A stretch of 64,000 bases of DNA from a bacterium (GTDB lineage: Bacteria > Babelota > Babeliae > Babelales > RVW-14), in NCBI GenBank assembly GCA_016699045.1, contig CP064957.1, positions 1,364,001 to 1,428,000 on the forward strand, written 5' to 3'. This document shows, piece after piece, positions 1 through 9,014 of this stretch. Within the stretch, counting starts at the first letter, position 1. Each line of letters starts with the position of its first letter. The position numbers and the translations under genes were made by a program. The notes under the pieces were generated by a model that worked only from the letters and a program-made list of their open reading frames with translations, was not told where the DNA came from and ran no database searches.

Positions 1-1751
1 GTGGCGGTTGCTTTCTCGGCCATAAGTTTTTTCATGTCAGCGCTTATTTTTAATGCTTCAGCTCGTCCTTGCTTCAAGTTACTGTTCAAGTCAGTAACGG
101 CTTTTTGTTCAAGTGATATAATTTTTTGCTTTATGCTTGGTGATTCTGGATCAAACTTACGCAGCTGTTTTTGTTGAACAACAAGCTCGTCTTCAATTTG
201 TTTTCTTTTCGCCGTGACATCAGGAGCTTCACCTTCTTTTGGTGTGCCAAGTTTTTCAAGTTTTATATACTTTTTGGTCATGCTGCTTTCAATGGCATCG
301 TAGTTTTTTTGCGCTTGCTCGGTGAGGGTTTCTTTGATTTCTCTTCGTTTTGCTACAATATTTTGGTTTTCTAAATTACTTAAAGCGCGCTTACCCAAAA
401 CATCTTGCTTGTAAGCTTCAAGTTCTCCTTTAACTTTTTTTGCCGCTTGCGGGTCGTTGGCGTATTTGGCGTTGAGTGCAATCTCTTTGGCCTTGATTGC
501 TGCCTGATCTTTGGCATTCATTATTTTTTGGTTTGTGCTTGATTGCTTAAATTTTTCAAAAGTGCTGACAGTATTACGTGCCGTTAATTTGAGGTCGGTT
601 TTCGATCGGTTCCAATCTTCACGCACTCGCGCAAAGTCTCCTTTTGCTTGTGCCCAACCTGCTGTTGAGCGTGCCCAGTCTTCTTTTATTGCTTTGGTTG
701 GATTTTTAAAAAAATCGGTAAATTTTTTAGTGTCGCGTCTTACATCGCCAATGGTCAGGTTGTAAAGCATGCCGCGGTCTCTCATTGCTTGATCACGCAG
801 CTCGGCTCGTGCGGTTGTGTGAAGATTGCCTGATTTGAGACCAGCAAGATAGTCATCGCGTGACATGCCGATGTCTTTTGCTTTGGCATCATATTTGGCG
901 AGTGTTTTTTTGTCGCCAGTTGCTTGTGCTTTTTCAATTTCAGCAACGCGCTTTGTCATAATTGCCTGTTCTTTTTCTTGAGCCTTTTGCGCTTTTAGTT
1001 CGCGTTTGCTTGGTTTTGGTGATGATGCTGGCGAGGTGTCTGATTCATAAGCACTTTTTTTTGTACCAGTGCTTGAATACATTGATTCTTTTGAAGAGCC
1101 ATAAGGGCTCGATGCGCTTGGAGCATACCGACTACTGCCGATGCTGACTGGTGCGTAGGCACTTGATGAGGCTGGAGCGCCATACTTGCTTTCTGCTTGA
1201 GCTGCTTTTTGTTGGTCTTTCGTTTGTGCCGAGCGTTGAAAAAGACCAGGTATGCTGTCCGCAATTTTATCTTGCATGACACCTATTTTTTTAGTAACGC
1301 GTGCGTTTATTTCTGCGAATTTAGCATTCGCTTTTTCAAGGCTTGTTTTCGGTTGTTTTACCGCGGTGCTGGTTGGTTGAGCGGGAGCTGGTTGCGAGGT
1401 TGGCGCTGTCGCTTGCGGTTGTTTTGCCACGGTACTGGTTGGCTTGGCGGGAACCCATTTATTTGCTGGTTGCGAGGTTGGAGCACCGGCTGGTTCTGGT
1501 GATGTTGTTGTATGAGATTTAAGTAATGCCTGAGATTCTTCTGCAAAATTTGGTTGTTTAGTTTTTTTGCCAAAAATACCGGCGGTACTTTTATCACTTT
1601 GTTGTTTTTGTTCACCCAAAAGCCTTTTACCCATGGTTGAGCTTCTGAGAGTACTGAAAATTTTTGCTGCTGCGTGCATTGGTACAAACGTGCTGTTAGT
1701 AAGGACTATCATTACCAGAACGCGAAAAAAAATATGAGCAGTTCGTATCAT
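1..1751 (-). CDS. secreted coiled-coil/Pro-rich protein, 3' end beyond window
   Basis: The reading frame stays open from an ATG at 1751 to the window edge (about 583 codons), so the C-terminus is missing. A Shine-Dalgarno-like AAAGGA precedes the ATG. The N-terminus is a hydrophobic export signal (MIRTAHIFFRVLVMIVL), followed by a Pro/Ala/Thr/Gln-rich stretch with repeated TSQPA and STVAKQPQ-like units (about residues 70-125). After that comes a long Lys/Glu/Ala-rich, probably alpha-helical region with RELKAQKAQEKEQ. It shares this architecture with the genes at 3891 and 6159. No known catalytic domain is recognised. I infer an exported structural or surface protein. Confidence 0.75.
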   Translation of the reverse strand, partial: MIRTAHIFFRVLVMIVLTNSTFVPMHAAAKIFSTLRSSTMGKRLLGEQKQQSDKSTAGIFGKKTKQPNFAEESQALLKSHTTTSPEPAGAPTSQPANKWVPAKPTSTVAKQPQATAPTSQPAPAQPTSTAVKQPKTSLEKANAKFAEINARVTKKIGVMQDKIADSIPGLFQRSAQTKDQQKAAQAESKYGAPASSSAYAPVSIGSSRYAPSASSPYGSSKESMYSSTGTKKSAYESDTSPASSPKPSKRELKAQKAQEKEQAIMTKRVAEIEKAQATGDKKTLAKYDAKAKDIGMSRDDYLAGLKSGNLHTTARAELRDQAMRDRGMLYNLTIGDVRRDTKKFTDFFKNPTKAIKEDWARSTAGWAQAKGDFARVREDWNRSKTDLKLTARNTVSTFEKFKQSSTNQKIMNAKDQAAIKAKEIALNAKYANDPQAAKKVKGELEAYKQDVLGKRALSNLENQNIVAKRREIKETLTEQAQKNYDAIESSMTKKYIKLEKLGTPKEGEAPDVTAKRKQIEDELVVQQKQLRKFDPESPSIKQKIISLEQKAVTDLNSNLKQGRAEALKISADMKKLMAEKATA

Positions 1752-1770
1752 TTTTTTTCCTTTGGCACAA

Positions 1771-2151
1771 TCATTTTTTTGCTGTTATGTCGCACTTTTC
1801 TTGCAGTGCGAGCAGGGCTTGGGTGCCGTATCGTGCTTTAATTTTGGTTTCAAGTTCAGTGATTTTTTTGTGAACTGTTTGGTTGGCATTGCTGGCTGGC
1901 ATGTTTTGATAAAGTACTTTTAGCTTTGTTTGCTGGCGTTGTTGGCGCAACGATTGGTCGGTGCCCCAGCAGTAACTTCCACCAACCACAAACATAACAT
2001 CCTTGGCCGTTTTTTTTATTGTTTTGCCGGCATACGTAAAAATGCTTTCTTGTGGAAGCTCGTCCGGGCCGGCGTTGAGCGCGGTAATAGCATACGAAGT
2101 TGCCAAGATGCCACCTGCGATAAAAAGTTTTATTTTAAGGCCTGTTTCCAT
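1771..2151 (-). CDS. small exported or membrane-anchored protein, unknown function
   Basis: This is a 126-residue protein. The ATG at 2151 is chosen because AAAGGTAG lies just before it; an upstream in-frame ATG at 2265 would add 38 residues rich in Cys/Pro/His that do not look native. The N-terminus (METGLKIKLFIAGGILATSYAI) is one hydrophobic segment that could be a signal anchor. The rest is charged, with a GGSYCWGTDQSLR stretch and a helical Lys/Glu C-terminus (KKITELETKIKARYG). It lies 19 bp upstream of the large coiled-coil gene ending at the left edge, so the two are probably co-transcribed. The family is not recognised. Confidence 0.65.
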   Translation of the reverse strand: METGLKIKLFIAGGILATSYAITALNAGPDELPQESIFTYAGKTIKKTAKDVMFVVGGSYCWGTDQSLRQQRQQTKLKVLYQNMPASNANQTVHKKITELETKIKARYGTQALLALQEKCDITAKK

Positions 2152-2250
2152 CAGTCTACCTTTTTTATTTTTTAAACAAGTTTTGATGTGTTTTGTGCTG
2201 TTGGTATGACTGTAGCATGGTGGGTGGGGGGATGCAATGGTTTGAAAAAG

Positions 2251-2282
2251 AATGAGGGGACACATTGCTGCATCCCCTCATT
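2251..2282 (-). terminator. Rho-independent terminator with conserved loop
   Basis: A perfect 10-bp stem AATGAGGGGA/TCCCCTCATT encloses CACATTGCTGCA. Read on the minus strand it is followed by CTTTTTC. It sits 20 bp beyond the stop of the 2302 gene, so it should end that transcript. The stem-loop sequence recurs near 3830, 6110 and 12180. Confidence 0.75.
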
Positions 2283-2301
2283 GATTGCTTTTATGATTTG
2301 T

Positions 2302-3702
2302 CTATCGTGTTGGTTTCGGCGGCAATTGATTTCTTAGTTGATCAAGATCGGCAGCAGTGGCATTTGGATCACTTGCTATTTTTTTAAGGATGCTCATTTG
2401 ACCAGGGGCAAGTTGACCCTGCACTTGATCCATGTGGGATCTAAGATCTTGATATGCTTGGCCGTGAGATCGTTGTGCATTGCTTGTTATAGGCGTTCTG
2501 TTTCCGCTGAAAACATTTAAATCTCCTACTGCGGTAGGGTTATTTCGATCGAATCCTCGATCTTGAGTTGATTTAGCTCCTGGAAGAGGAGCTGAGATAT
2601 TTAATCTTGATGTTTCTGTTACGTTTGGCGTTGACGTTGGAAGCGCTGGTGGTGTTGATGTTGGCAATGCTGGTGGTCTTGACGTTGGCAATGCTGGTGG
2701 TCTTGATTGTACGCCTGGCGCATCAGTGTCTTGTTGTGGTAATACTGGTGCAGATGGTCGAGGCATAGATCTTCGCATGTCGATATCTGCATTTGATGTA
2801 AGCCTTGGGGCTACAGATGCTCCACCGACTGACGCTGTTGGTGCTGCTGGTGGGGTTGGTGCTGCTGGTGGGGTTGGTGCTGCTGGTGGGGTTGGTGCTG
2901 CTGGTGGGGTTGGTGCTGCTGGTCCACCACGGCGTTGTTGGATTGGTGCTACTGGCGCAGCTGGTTGCGCGATGACTGGTGCTGCTGGTGGGAGTGGTGC
3001 TGCTGGTGCTGGAGAGCCTGCTGGTTGAAGAGGTTTGTCGGGGCTTTGGGTCGCGGGTCTTTGTTGACGACTTTGCATCTCAGCTTGTATTCCTGCAACT
3101 TGGCCTGCGGCGGCCTTTTTGTCTTTGCTATAAGCCCTGGAAGCTTTAAAGTATTGAACAGGACTTAAAACTTTTTGTACCGGACTATATTGTGGTTTTT
3201 GCAATGGTGCACCCACTGCTGGTTGGTGTCGTGCTGGTCCGCTTGGTGTAGTGAGGCTTTGATAAGCTGATCCTGCAGCTCTTTGTACCGCTTGAGCTGG
3301 TTGTGCAAGATAATCACGAATGCCTTTTGATTTTGTCGCAGGTGCTTCGTGTACGAGGCTTCCCGCTAGCTGACCTTGAGCACCGCGGACGGCCCCGCCA
3401 CGAGGAGCTGAGCCAAAATCTGTCTTTAATACTTGAACAGGCTGAGCGGTTTTTCCTCTCCAAGCTTCTTGTACTGTTTGGACGGGACTTTGCAGAGCGC
3501 TTTGAAATTTTTGCCACGTGCTTTTCTTCGGTTGTTCGATGGTAACGGGTTGTGCTGCTTGATGGAAGGCTTGTCCTGGTTGAGGTGCTTGGTGTTGGCC
3601 ACCATGAGAAGCAGGTCTTCTGCCCGCAGCTGACACTTGTACCGCCGTGCCCATCAACAAGCACGCAACGAGCAAGGCGCTCAATCTTTGCATATTTTTC
3701 AT
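2302..3702 (-). CDS. secreted proline/alanine-rich repeat protein
   Basis: This protein has 466 residues. A clear signal peptide (MKNMQRLSALLVACLLMGTA, probable cleavage after VSA near 25) is followed by an extended Gln/Ala/Pro-rich protein. Near residues 260-290 there are tandem PPAAPT hexapeptides, and near 330-355 three (R/S)xPPALPTS octapeptides. The C-terminus (about 410-466) is more globular and helical (YQDLRSHMDQVQGQLAPGQ). The ATG at 3702 follows AAGGAGAGAGT, an ideal ribosome-binding site. It has its own promoter (3760-3789) and terminator (2251-2282), so it is probably monocistronic. No enzyme motif is visible; I infer a cell-surface or secreted structural protein. Confidence 0.8.
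   Translation of the reverse strand: MKNMQRLSALLVACLLMGTAVQVSAAGRRPASHGGQHQAPQPGQAFHQAAQPVTIEQPKKSTWQKFQSALQSPVQTVQEAWRGKTAQPVQVLKTDFGSAPRGGAVRGAQGQLAGSLVHEAPATKSKGIRDYLAQPAQAVQRAAGSAYQSLTTPSGPARHQPAVGAPLQKPQYSPVQKVLSPVQYFKASRAYSKDKKAAAGQVAGIQAEMQSRQQRPATQSPDKPLQPAGSPAPAAPLPPAAPVIAQPAAPVAPIQQRRGGPAAPTPPAAPTPPAAPTPPAAPTPPAAPTASVGGASVAPRLTSNADIDMRRSMPRPSAPVLPQQDTDAPGVQSRPPALPTSRPPALPTSTPPALPTSTPNVTETSRLNISAPLPGAKSTQDRGFDRNNPTAVGDLNVFSGNRTPITSNAQRSHGQAYQDLRSHMDQVQGQLAPGQMSILKKIASDPNATAADLDQLRNQLPPKPTR
2633..2704 (-). repeat. three 24-bp tandem repeats (PPALPTS units)
   Basis: Three consecutive 24-bp units (2633-2656, 2657-2680, 2681-2704) differ at only a few bases. They encode the PPALPTS octapeptides inside the proline-rich protein. 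Confidence 0.8.
2840..2922 (-). repeat. 18-bp tandem repeats (PPAAPT units)
   Basis: Four identical 18-bp units start at 2840, followed by a partial fifth. They encode PPAAPT hexapeptides in the secreted proline-rich protein. Perfect nucleotide identity implies recent slippage or expansion. Confidence 0.85.
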
Positions 3703-3759
3703 ACTCTCTCCTTATTTTAAAAAAACGAACTTTTCATCAATTTATTATCTACTACCTTG

Positions 3760-3789
3760 ATTGTATCAAGTGCGATTGAAAAAAAGCAA
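3760..3789 (-). promoter_or_regulatory. sigma70-like promoter of the 2302 gene
   Basis: On the minus strand, TTGCTT (3784-3789) and TACAAT (3760-3765) are separated by 18 bp, about 60 bp upstream of the start codon. The upstream context AATTATTGCTTTTTT is shared with the promoter proposed at 6038-6067. Confidence 0.55.
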
Positions 3790-3813
3790 TAATTTATTCA
3801 AATAATAAATTAT

Positions 3814-3849
3814 TTAAAAAAGGAAGAGGGGCGCATTGCTGCATCCCTC
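3814..3849 (-). terminator. terminator of the 3891 gene
   Basis: The hairpin GAGGG...CCCTC carries the recurring GCATTGCTGC core and is followed on the minus strand by CTTCCTTTTTTT. It lies about 40 bp past the stop of the 3891 gene. Confidence 0.65.
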
Positions 3850-3890
3850 GGCTGATTTTTGTTTATGATTATGAGTTAGTAGTGGAGATA

Positions 3891-5996
3891 TTAATCATAA
3901 TTCATGCTTCTGCGACGGTTGGCTATATTCTCTGCGAGAGAGTCGAAAAGAGGATTTGTCGATTGTGGTGGTGCAGATTTTGGTCTTTCCTGAGTCGGTC
4001 TTAACGCTGTACCTTGTCTGATTTGATCGAGTAGGGCGCTTCTTGAGTCAGCTGGTTGGGCTGGTGCGGGAGTTGCTGATACTGCTGGAGCTGAAGCGTT
4101 ACTTTGAGCCGGCGGAGCTGGTGGGATTAGAGCTGATTTTGGTCTTAAGTCTGGCGCTGGGCCTGGTGGGGGTGGTGGCGTTTGTACCAGCGGGGCTGGA
4201 AGTGCGGCTTGTGGTTGCTGCGGTGTGGTTACTGCAGTTTTGGGTGCTTGAGTTGATGAAACTTGTTGAGCTTTTGTTTCTGATTGAACTTGAGATTCCA
4301 AAGCTTTAACGTTTTTCCTTGATGCGAGTGTTTTTTCTACTAAAATACCTGCTTCTTTTGCGGCAGCGTTGCTCTCTGCTGATCTAGGCGCTAATTTTTC
4401 AGCATCGGCATATTTTTTCTTTGCTATCGCAAGTGCTTCTTGATGAGCAACTTGCTCTTGTTTGGCAAGAGCCAAATTTCTTTCGTTTTCTGTCTGAAGT
4501 GGTTGACTTGGTGCAGTAGCTGGCGGATTGTTTTTAGGTGTTCGGGGTGACATTGGTGCTGGAGTAAGTGGACTATCTGGAGCCGTTGGGGTTACTGCTG
4601 GTGTATCTTTTGGCACGTGTGTGACTAATGATGTTGGTTTTGCTTGGGTTGGCGAAACTTGTGGAGCGTCTTGTGTTGCTGGGATAGCCGGGAGCGGTTG
4701 TCCTGCGTGTGGGTTGACAGGTTTTGTTCTTGGTGGGCGTGCCGGTGCTTCTATCCCTAGAGCTTGTTGAGTTAATGCTGCTGCAGGTACTTGGCCAAGA
4801 TTGACCGTTTTGGGCCGATCTTCAAACGATACAGTTACGCTTGCTTTTGGTTGTACTGGTGCTGGGCCTGCATCTTGCTTTGCTTGTACGCGAGCGGCTT
4901 CCGCGATCATCAATTCATCACGTAGTTTTTGTGGCAGCTGTCCTTTGCGAACGTTTGTTGGTGCGCTAATTTCTATTGGTGCTTGCACAGGTTTTGGTGG
5001 CAACAACGATCGAGCGCTTTGTTTAACTTGTTCTATTTGTTCTCCTGCCGTAGTTTTAAACGCGCCAATTTTGCCAGAGGCTCTGTGTTGCAAGTCTAAT
5101 ACTTTATTTATGTGCGGTGCTAGTTGTGCTGTGGCTGTTTCTTGGAAACGAGTTGCTTTCTCTGTAGCCATTCTTTTCAGGTCGGTTGCGCGTGACGTTA
5201 CTGGTTCTAATCTATTTTTTATTACTGTTTTTGCGTAGGAAGTAAAACCTTTACCCAAGCTTGTTTGTTCTTTTGATGCTTTTTCATATGCTTTATCTGC
5301 TTTTGCTTGTTGCTTCGGTTTTGCGTTTGTACTGAAAAGGTGTTGAGATACGGTTTGGGTTGCCCTAACTTTTGCATCAGCTCGTTTTTGTAGCTGTGTT
5401 TGTAGTTTGGTTTGCACTGGGTTGATAACGTATTTATCTGTTTTTTTAGCAGCAAATTTTGCTGCGCCTCCAGCTTTGTCGATGACAAAAGCTCCCGCTT
5501 TTCCATATTGTTTTGCAGCATATGCACCAGCACTTACTGCTTGTTCAGTTTTTATGCCAACGGCATGGCCTGCTCGTCCGGCTGGTGTGCTGAATTTTGA
5601 TGCGGTACCGCCTTCGGCGTAAGCGTGGGAGAGGCTGCCAGTAAATTGTTTTGTAGCTTGGACCGGAGCAGAACTACCTACCTTTTCTTGAACACGGCCG
5701 AAGTAGCTTTGTTGTTGTTTTGATTCCGCAGGTGTACCTAGTACTTTCAGTCCGCCTTGTGCTTCCGGCCCAGAAAATTCCATAAAACCTTTGGCTCCGC
5801 CTTTTTGTGCTGTTTCCAACGTCCTTTTTCGCTCGGCAGACTGATTTACTGCTTGGTACGATTCTGTTGGTGTCGATGCTGGTGCGTGTGTTGAACCTCC
5901 AGAAAAGAAGTTCCTTACCTTTTGCATGGCATGCGCGCACGGGCTGTTCAAGCCAAGTGCGATAAGCACAAAAAGCACATATTTCATAAACTTCAT
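3891..5996 (-). CDS. secreted coiled-coil/Pro-rich protein (701 aa)
   Basis: The signal peptide is MKFMKYVLFVLIALGLNSPC (cleavage probably after CAHA at 23). Residues 25-350 are rich in Ala/Lys/Gln with repeated AKQYGKAG, KFAAKKTDKY and KADAKVRATQ-like stretches that look helical. Residues 380-520 are Pro/Thr/Val-rich. A second Lys/Ala coiled-coil-like segment spans 520-590, and a polyproline stretch (TPPPPPGPAPDLRPK) lies near 615. The start follows AAAGGGAGTTTTATA. It has its own promoter and hairpin terminator. It is related in architecture, signal peptide and 3' hairpin to the genes at 6159 and 12239/13474. No catalytic motif is seen. Confidence 0.8.
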   Translation of the reverse strand: MKFMKYVLFVLIALGLNSPCAHAMQKVRNFFSGGSTHAPASTPTESYQAVNQSAERKRTLETAQKGGAKGFMEFSGPEAQGGLKVLGTPAESKQQQSYFGRVQEKVGSSAPVQATKQFTGSLSHAYAEGGTASKFSTPAGRAGHAVGIKTEQAVSAGAYAAKQYGKAGAFVIDKAGGAAKFAAKKTDKYVINPVQTKLQTQLQKRADAKVRATQTVSQHLFSTNAKPKQQAKADKAYEKASKEQTSLGKGFTSYAKTVIKNRLEPVTSRATDLKRMATEKATRFQETATAQLAPHINKVLDLQHRASGKIGAFKTTAGEQIEQVKQSARSLLPPKPVQAPIEISAPTNVRKGQLPQKLRDELMIAEAARVQAKQDAGPAPVQPKASVTVSFEDRPKTVNLGQVPAAALTQQALGIEAPARPPRTKPVNPHAGQPLPAIPATQDAPQVSPTQAKPTSLVTHVPKDTPAVTPTAPDSPLTPAPMSPRTPKNNPPATAPSQPLQTENERNLALAKQEQVAHQEALAIAKKKYADAEKLAPRSAESNAAAKEAGILVEKTLASRKNVKALESQVQSETKAQQVSSTQAPKTAVTTPQQPQAALPAPLVQTPPPPPGPAPDLRPKSALIPPAPPAQSNASAPAVSATPAPAQPADSRSALLDQIRQGTALRPTQERPKSAPPQSTNPLFDSLAENIANRRRSMNYD

Positions 5997-6037
5997 TATA
6001 AAACTCCCTTTTTAATGGTTATTATCTCCTTGTTTTT

Positions 6038-6067
6038 ATTTTAGTTCATTGGTTGATAAAAAAGCAA
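6038..6067 (-). promoter_or_regulatory. sigma70-like promoter of the 3891 gene
   Basis: On the minus strand, TTGCTT (6062-6067) and TAAAAT (6038-6043) are 18 bp apart, about 40 bp upstream of the start. The -35 region AATTATTGCTTTTTT matches the one upstream of the 2302 gene. Confidence 0.55.
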
Positions 6068-6104
6068 TAATTTATACAAATATAATTTTATTGGCGGGGG
6101 GGGC

Positions 6105-6126
6105 GGGGACGCATTGCTGCGTCCCC
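6105..6126 (-). terminator. conserved 3' hairpin of the 6159 gene
   Basis: A perfect 8-bp stem GGGGACGC/GCGTCCCC has loop ATTGCT. It is the same core as the hairpins at 2251, 3826 and 12167, but is followed on the minus strand by a C-run instead of a clear T-tract. It may act as a terminator or as a 3'-end stabiliser. Confidence 0.55.
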
Positions 6127-6158
6127 CGAAAATTCTATAAAAGTTCAAAAACTGATTA

Positions 6159-8990
6159 TCAAAGACCGAGCTGGTCCTTTAATTCTTGGTCATATTTGGC
6201 CTGTTCTTCAGGCGTTAGTGCTGAAAGCCTTTTGCGTTCGGCCTTATTTACTGCTTGTTGTGTTTGCGCTGGTGCCAACTCACTTTTTGCTTGAGCTGCA
6301 AGATCTTTATCTTTACTTTGTGCCTCTTTTTTGAGATTGGCTATTTGCTGGTTTGTTTCTTTTATTTTGATTTCGATATTCAAGCGATCAAAAATTCTGT
6401 CCGCAGGAGCAACGTTGTCTCGAAACGCAGCGCTTTGTTTTTTAGTAATAACGCCATCTTTAATTGCTTGGTCGATGAGGCTTGGTAATGCCTTGGCGCT
6501 TTCTACTTCTCGTTGTGATTGTACGACTTGTTGTTGTGCTTTTTCTATTGCTGCCAACTTGGCTTCCAGAGGTTTTATTTGATTTTCAACCCGTTTGCCT
6601 TCTGGTGTTAACGACTTATCAGGATTGCGATAAATGGCGTAAAGCGGGTTTTCTGGATCATTGAGCCCTTCTTTGTGTGATGCCAGCATTGCTTGAGCAT
6701 TTGCTTTTTGACTTTGTTTATTCGCGTTGTCGGTTTCGGCTTGTTTTAATTTTGCTTCTGCTGCGGCAATACGAGTAGTGTCTTTTTGTTGTTCAGGGGT
6801 TGTTATGCTTGGGCGTGCTGTTGGAGCTGTTGGTTGTATTAGTTTTTTATCTGCTGGTTTTTGTGCTGCTATTTCTTCAGGCGTTAATTCATGGCGTATC
6901 TTGAGGGTGTTTTTATTGCTGATTTGTTTTTGTTGTGCGACTTTAAGTAATCTTTCTGCGCGCGCAACGGCTTCTGGTCTTGCATTATTTTTGTTAGAGA
7001 TGGTTGCTTTGTATCCTGCTATCTCCGCGTCAGTTTTTTTAATAGCTTGTGCCATTTCAAGACGACTGATAATTTTGTCAGCTGGTGCAGTGCTCTTTCT
7101 GTGCGCCTTGGCTTGTTCTGGCGTGATGGCGCCATCTTTTACCGCTTTGTCGATAAGATCTGGCAGCTTCTTTGTATTATCTAATTCGGTGTTTGCGTGC
7201 TTGAGTTTGGCGGCTGCTTGCTTGGCCGGTCCTTGCAGCTTAAAAGCTTCTTTTTCGGCGGCAATATATTTTTGAAGTAATTTAGTGCCAGCTGAATCAC
7301 TCAGGTCTCTTTTTGTTCTTTTTTGAGCATCTAATTCTTCTACTTTTTTCTGTGCTGCTGCTAACGCTTTTTGTTTGGCGTCATGGTCAGCTTGAGCTTG
7401 TTCGACGATTGCTTGTGCTGATGTTATGCGCGCTTGATCTTTTTTATGTAGTGGTGGTGCTGCTGGTTGAGCTGGTTGCTGTAAGCTTGGGTAGCTTGCT
7501 TGTTTTGCTTCTGCTGCGGGTGTTTCTTGAGCTGCTTTTTTTGCTTCTTTTGAAGGGGCAAAAAGTATTGCCTGTTGTTTTTCATGTTCTGCGCGTTTAT
7601 CGTAGCGCTTATTCAAAAGACCTACAAAAAGTATATTGTCTGGATTTGCTTTGTACTCTTTTTCAAATTTTTCTATTTCTGCATTATTTTGTTTAATATC
7701 TTTCAAAAGTTGAAGGCGTTTTGCTTGTTTTGTAACAGAAGCCCCATCGCCTTGAATTGCTTTGTGTTCCTCAGCGCCGATGGCGCCATCTTTGAGTGCG
7801 GCTTGAAGGTCTTGGTCCAACTGAGCAGCTTTTTTTGCTGCCCGTTGTGCCGATTTTGCTGAAGCAACGGATGTTGATAGCGCTGGTGGGGCTACTGGTT
7901 TTGGTGTTGGTTGAGCTGGCGTTTTTTCGGGTTGTTGTGCTGGCGATGAAAGTTTAGATGCTTCGTATGCAGATTTTTTTTCATTATAATTCTTAAAACC
8001 GGCCATATATTCGTTAAGTATAATCTTTTTATATTCTTTAACGTTGTGTGTTGATTGGTTAGATTGTTCATAGCTGTCTATTTCTCTCATTGCTTGTTCG
8101 AATTTTGCTTTTTTTGCAAGGTATTCTTTTTCGCTATGTTTAAATTCTTGTTTCAAGTCTTCTGGTGTTTTTTTTGTGTGAGTAGTTGTTGGTTGGTCTG
8201 GGGTTTTTGCTGGTTCTGGAATAGCTTTTGCCGCTTCGTGGGTGATAACAAATTCCCCGAGAGCAGCATCGAAATTTTTATTAAGTTTGTCTAATTTTTT
8301 TTGTTTTTGTCGTGAGTCTTTCGCGTTTTCAAGATCGGCTCGTTGTTTTGCATTATCTTCAACAATTGCATCAAGCCCGCTTCTTTTTTCGGCAAATTTT
8401 GTGTTGATAGCTTGTCTTTCTGGAGAGAGAGGGATTGGCTGGATTGGTTTTGAAGGTTTTTCTGCGGTTGCTCTGAATTTTGCTGCTTGATCGATTGATG
8501 CTTGTGGTGATGGGCTTGTTGGTAATGGTGGTTCGCTAGGTCTTTGCGTTAACGGTGGCGTTGGTGTTGGCATGCCTGGGCGGGGTGTGTTTGAGGTGCG
8601 AAATCTTGCGGGGCCTCTGCTTGTTGAAGGCTGTCCGTAGCTTGGCGTAGTTGCTTTTTCTGATGATTGATGCGTTGCTGCCGTGTAGCTTGCCGCTGGT
8701 GTTGGTTTTATTTCTACAAATTCAGGTTTGCTTATTGTCATGCTGCGTGGGTTAATAAAAGTAATTACTTTGTTTTTTGTCGTATTAAAAAAACTTGGTC
8801 TTTTGGTTGATGCTGGTTCTTCAGGTCCTATGCCTTTGCCACCAGCTTTGCGTGCAACGCTTGCTCTATCAATGGGTTGGCTTGGTTCTGATGCAGTTCG
8901 ACGATTGAATAGTTTTGACATGGCATTTGCACATGAGCTTTGCATGCTCAGCATAAGCAGCATGAGTAGTGCATATTTTTTTAACTTCAT
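6159..8990 (-). CDS. secreted long coiled-coil protein with triplicated helical module (943 aa)
   Basis: The ATG at 8990 (MKLKKYALL) is preferred over the one at 9008 because GGGAG lies 7 bp before it. Signal peptide residues are 1-24 (ending CANA). Residues 30-190 are Pro/Ser/Thr-rich; the rest is mainly Lys/Ala/Gln/Glu helix. A module of about 60 residues occurs three times: DLQAALKDGAIGAEEHKAI, DLIDKAVKDGAITPEQAKA and SLIDQAIKDGVITKKQSAA, each followed by an AxxxxxRL...IKxxxxEI segment. The same module occurs in the IS-split gene at 12239/13474. The gene begins 24 bp after the AbiEii stop, so it may be read from the abiE transcript. I infer an exported structural or host-contact protein. 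Confidence 0.8.
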   Translation of the reverse strand: MKLKKYALLMLLMLSMQSSCANAMSKLFNRRTASEPSQPIDRASVARKAGGKGIGPEEPASTKRPSFFNTTKNKVITFINPRSMTISKPEFVEIKPTPAASYTAATHQSSEKATTPSYGQPSTSRGPARFRTSNTPRPGMPTPTPPLTQRPSEPPLPTSPSPQASIDQAAKFRATAEKPSKPIQPIPLSPERQAINTKFAEKRSGLDAIVEDNAKQRADLENAKDSRQKQKKLDKLNKNFDAALGEFVITHEAAKAIPEPAKTPDQPTTTHTKKTPEDLKQEFKHSEKEYLAKKAKFEQAMREIDSYEQSNQSTHNVKEYKKIILNEYMAGFKNYNEKKSAYEASKLSSPAQQPEKTPAQPTPKPVAPPALSTSVASAKSAQRAAKKAAQLDQDLQAALKDGAIGAEEHKAIQGDGASVTKQAKRLQLLKDIKQNNAEIEKFEKEYKANPDNILFVGLLNKRYDKRAEHEKQQAILFAPSKEAKKAAQETPAAEAKQASYPSLQQPAQPAAPPLHKKDQARITSAQAIVEQAQADHDAKQKALAAAQKKVEELDAQKRTKRDLSDSAGTKLLQKYIAAEKEAFKLQGPAKQAAAKLKHANTELDNTKKLPDLIDKAVKDGAITPEQAKAHRKSTAPADKIISRLEMAQAIKKTDAEIAGYKATISNKNNARPEAVARAERLLKVAQQKQISNKNTLKIRHELTPEEIAAQKPADKKLIQPTAPTARPSITTPEQQKDTTRIAAAEAKLKQAETDNANKQSQKANAQAMLASHKEGLNDPENPLYAIYRNPDKSLTPEGKRVENQIKPLEAKLAAIEKAQQQVVQSQREVESAKALPSLIDQAIKDGVITKKQSAAFRDNVAPADRIFDRLNIEIKIKETNQQIANLKKEAQSKDKDLAAQAKSELAPAQTQQAVNKAERKRLSALTPEEQAKYDQELKDQLGL

Positions 8991-9014
8991 TCTAAATCTC
9001 CCTTCCATTTTTTT

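Noticed and set aside
2726..3028. Plus-strand Gly/Ala/Val-rich open frame
   Set aside because: It is the antisense of the PPAAPT/PAAP repeat region; composition and lack of a ribosome-binding site show it is a shadow.
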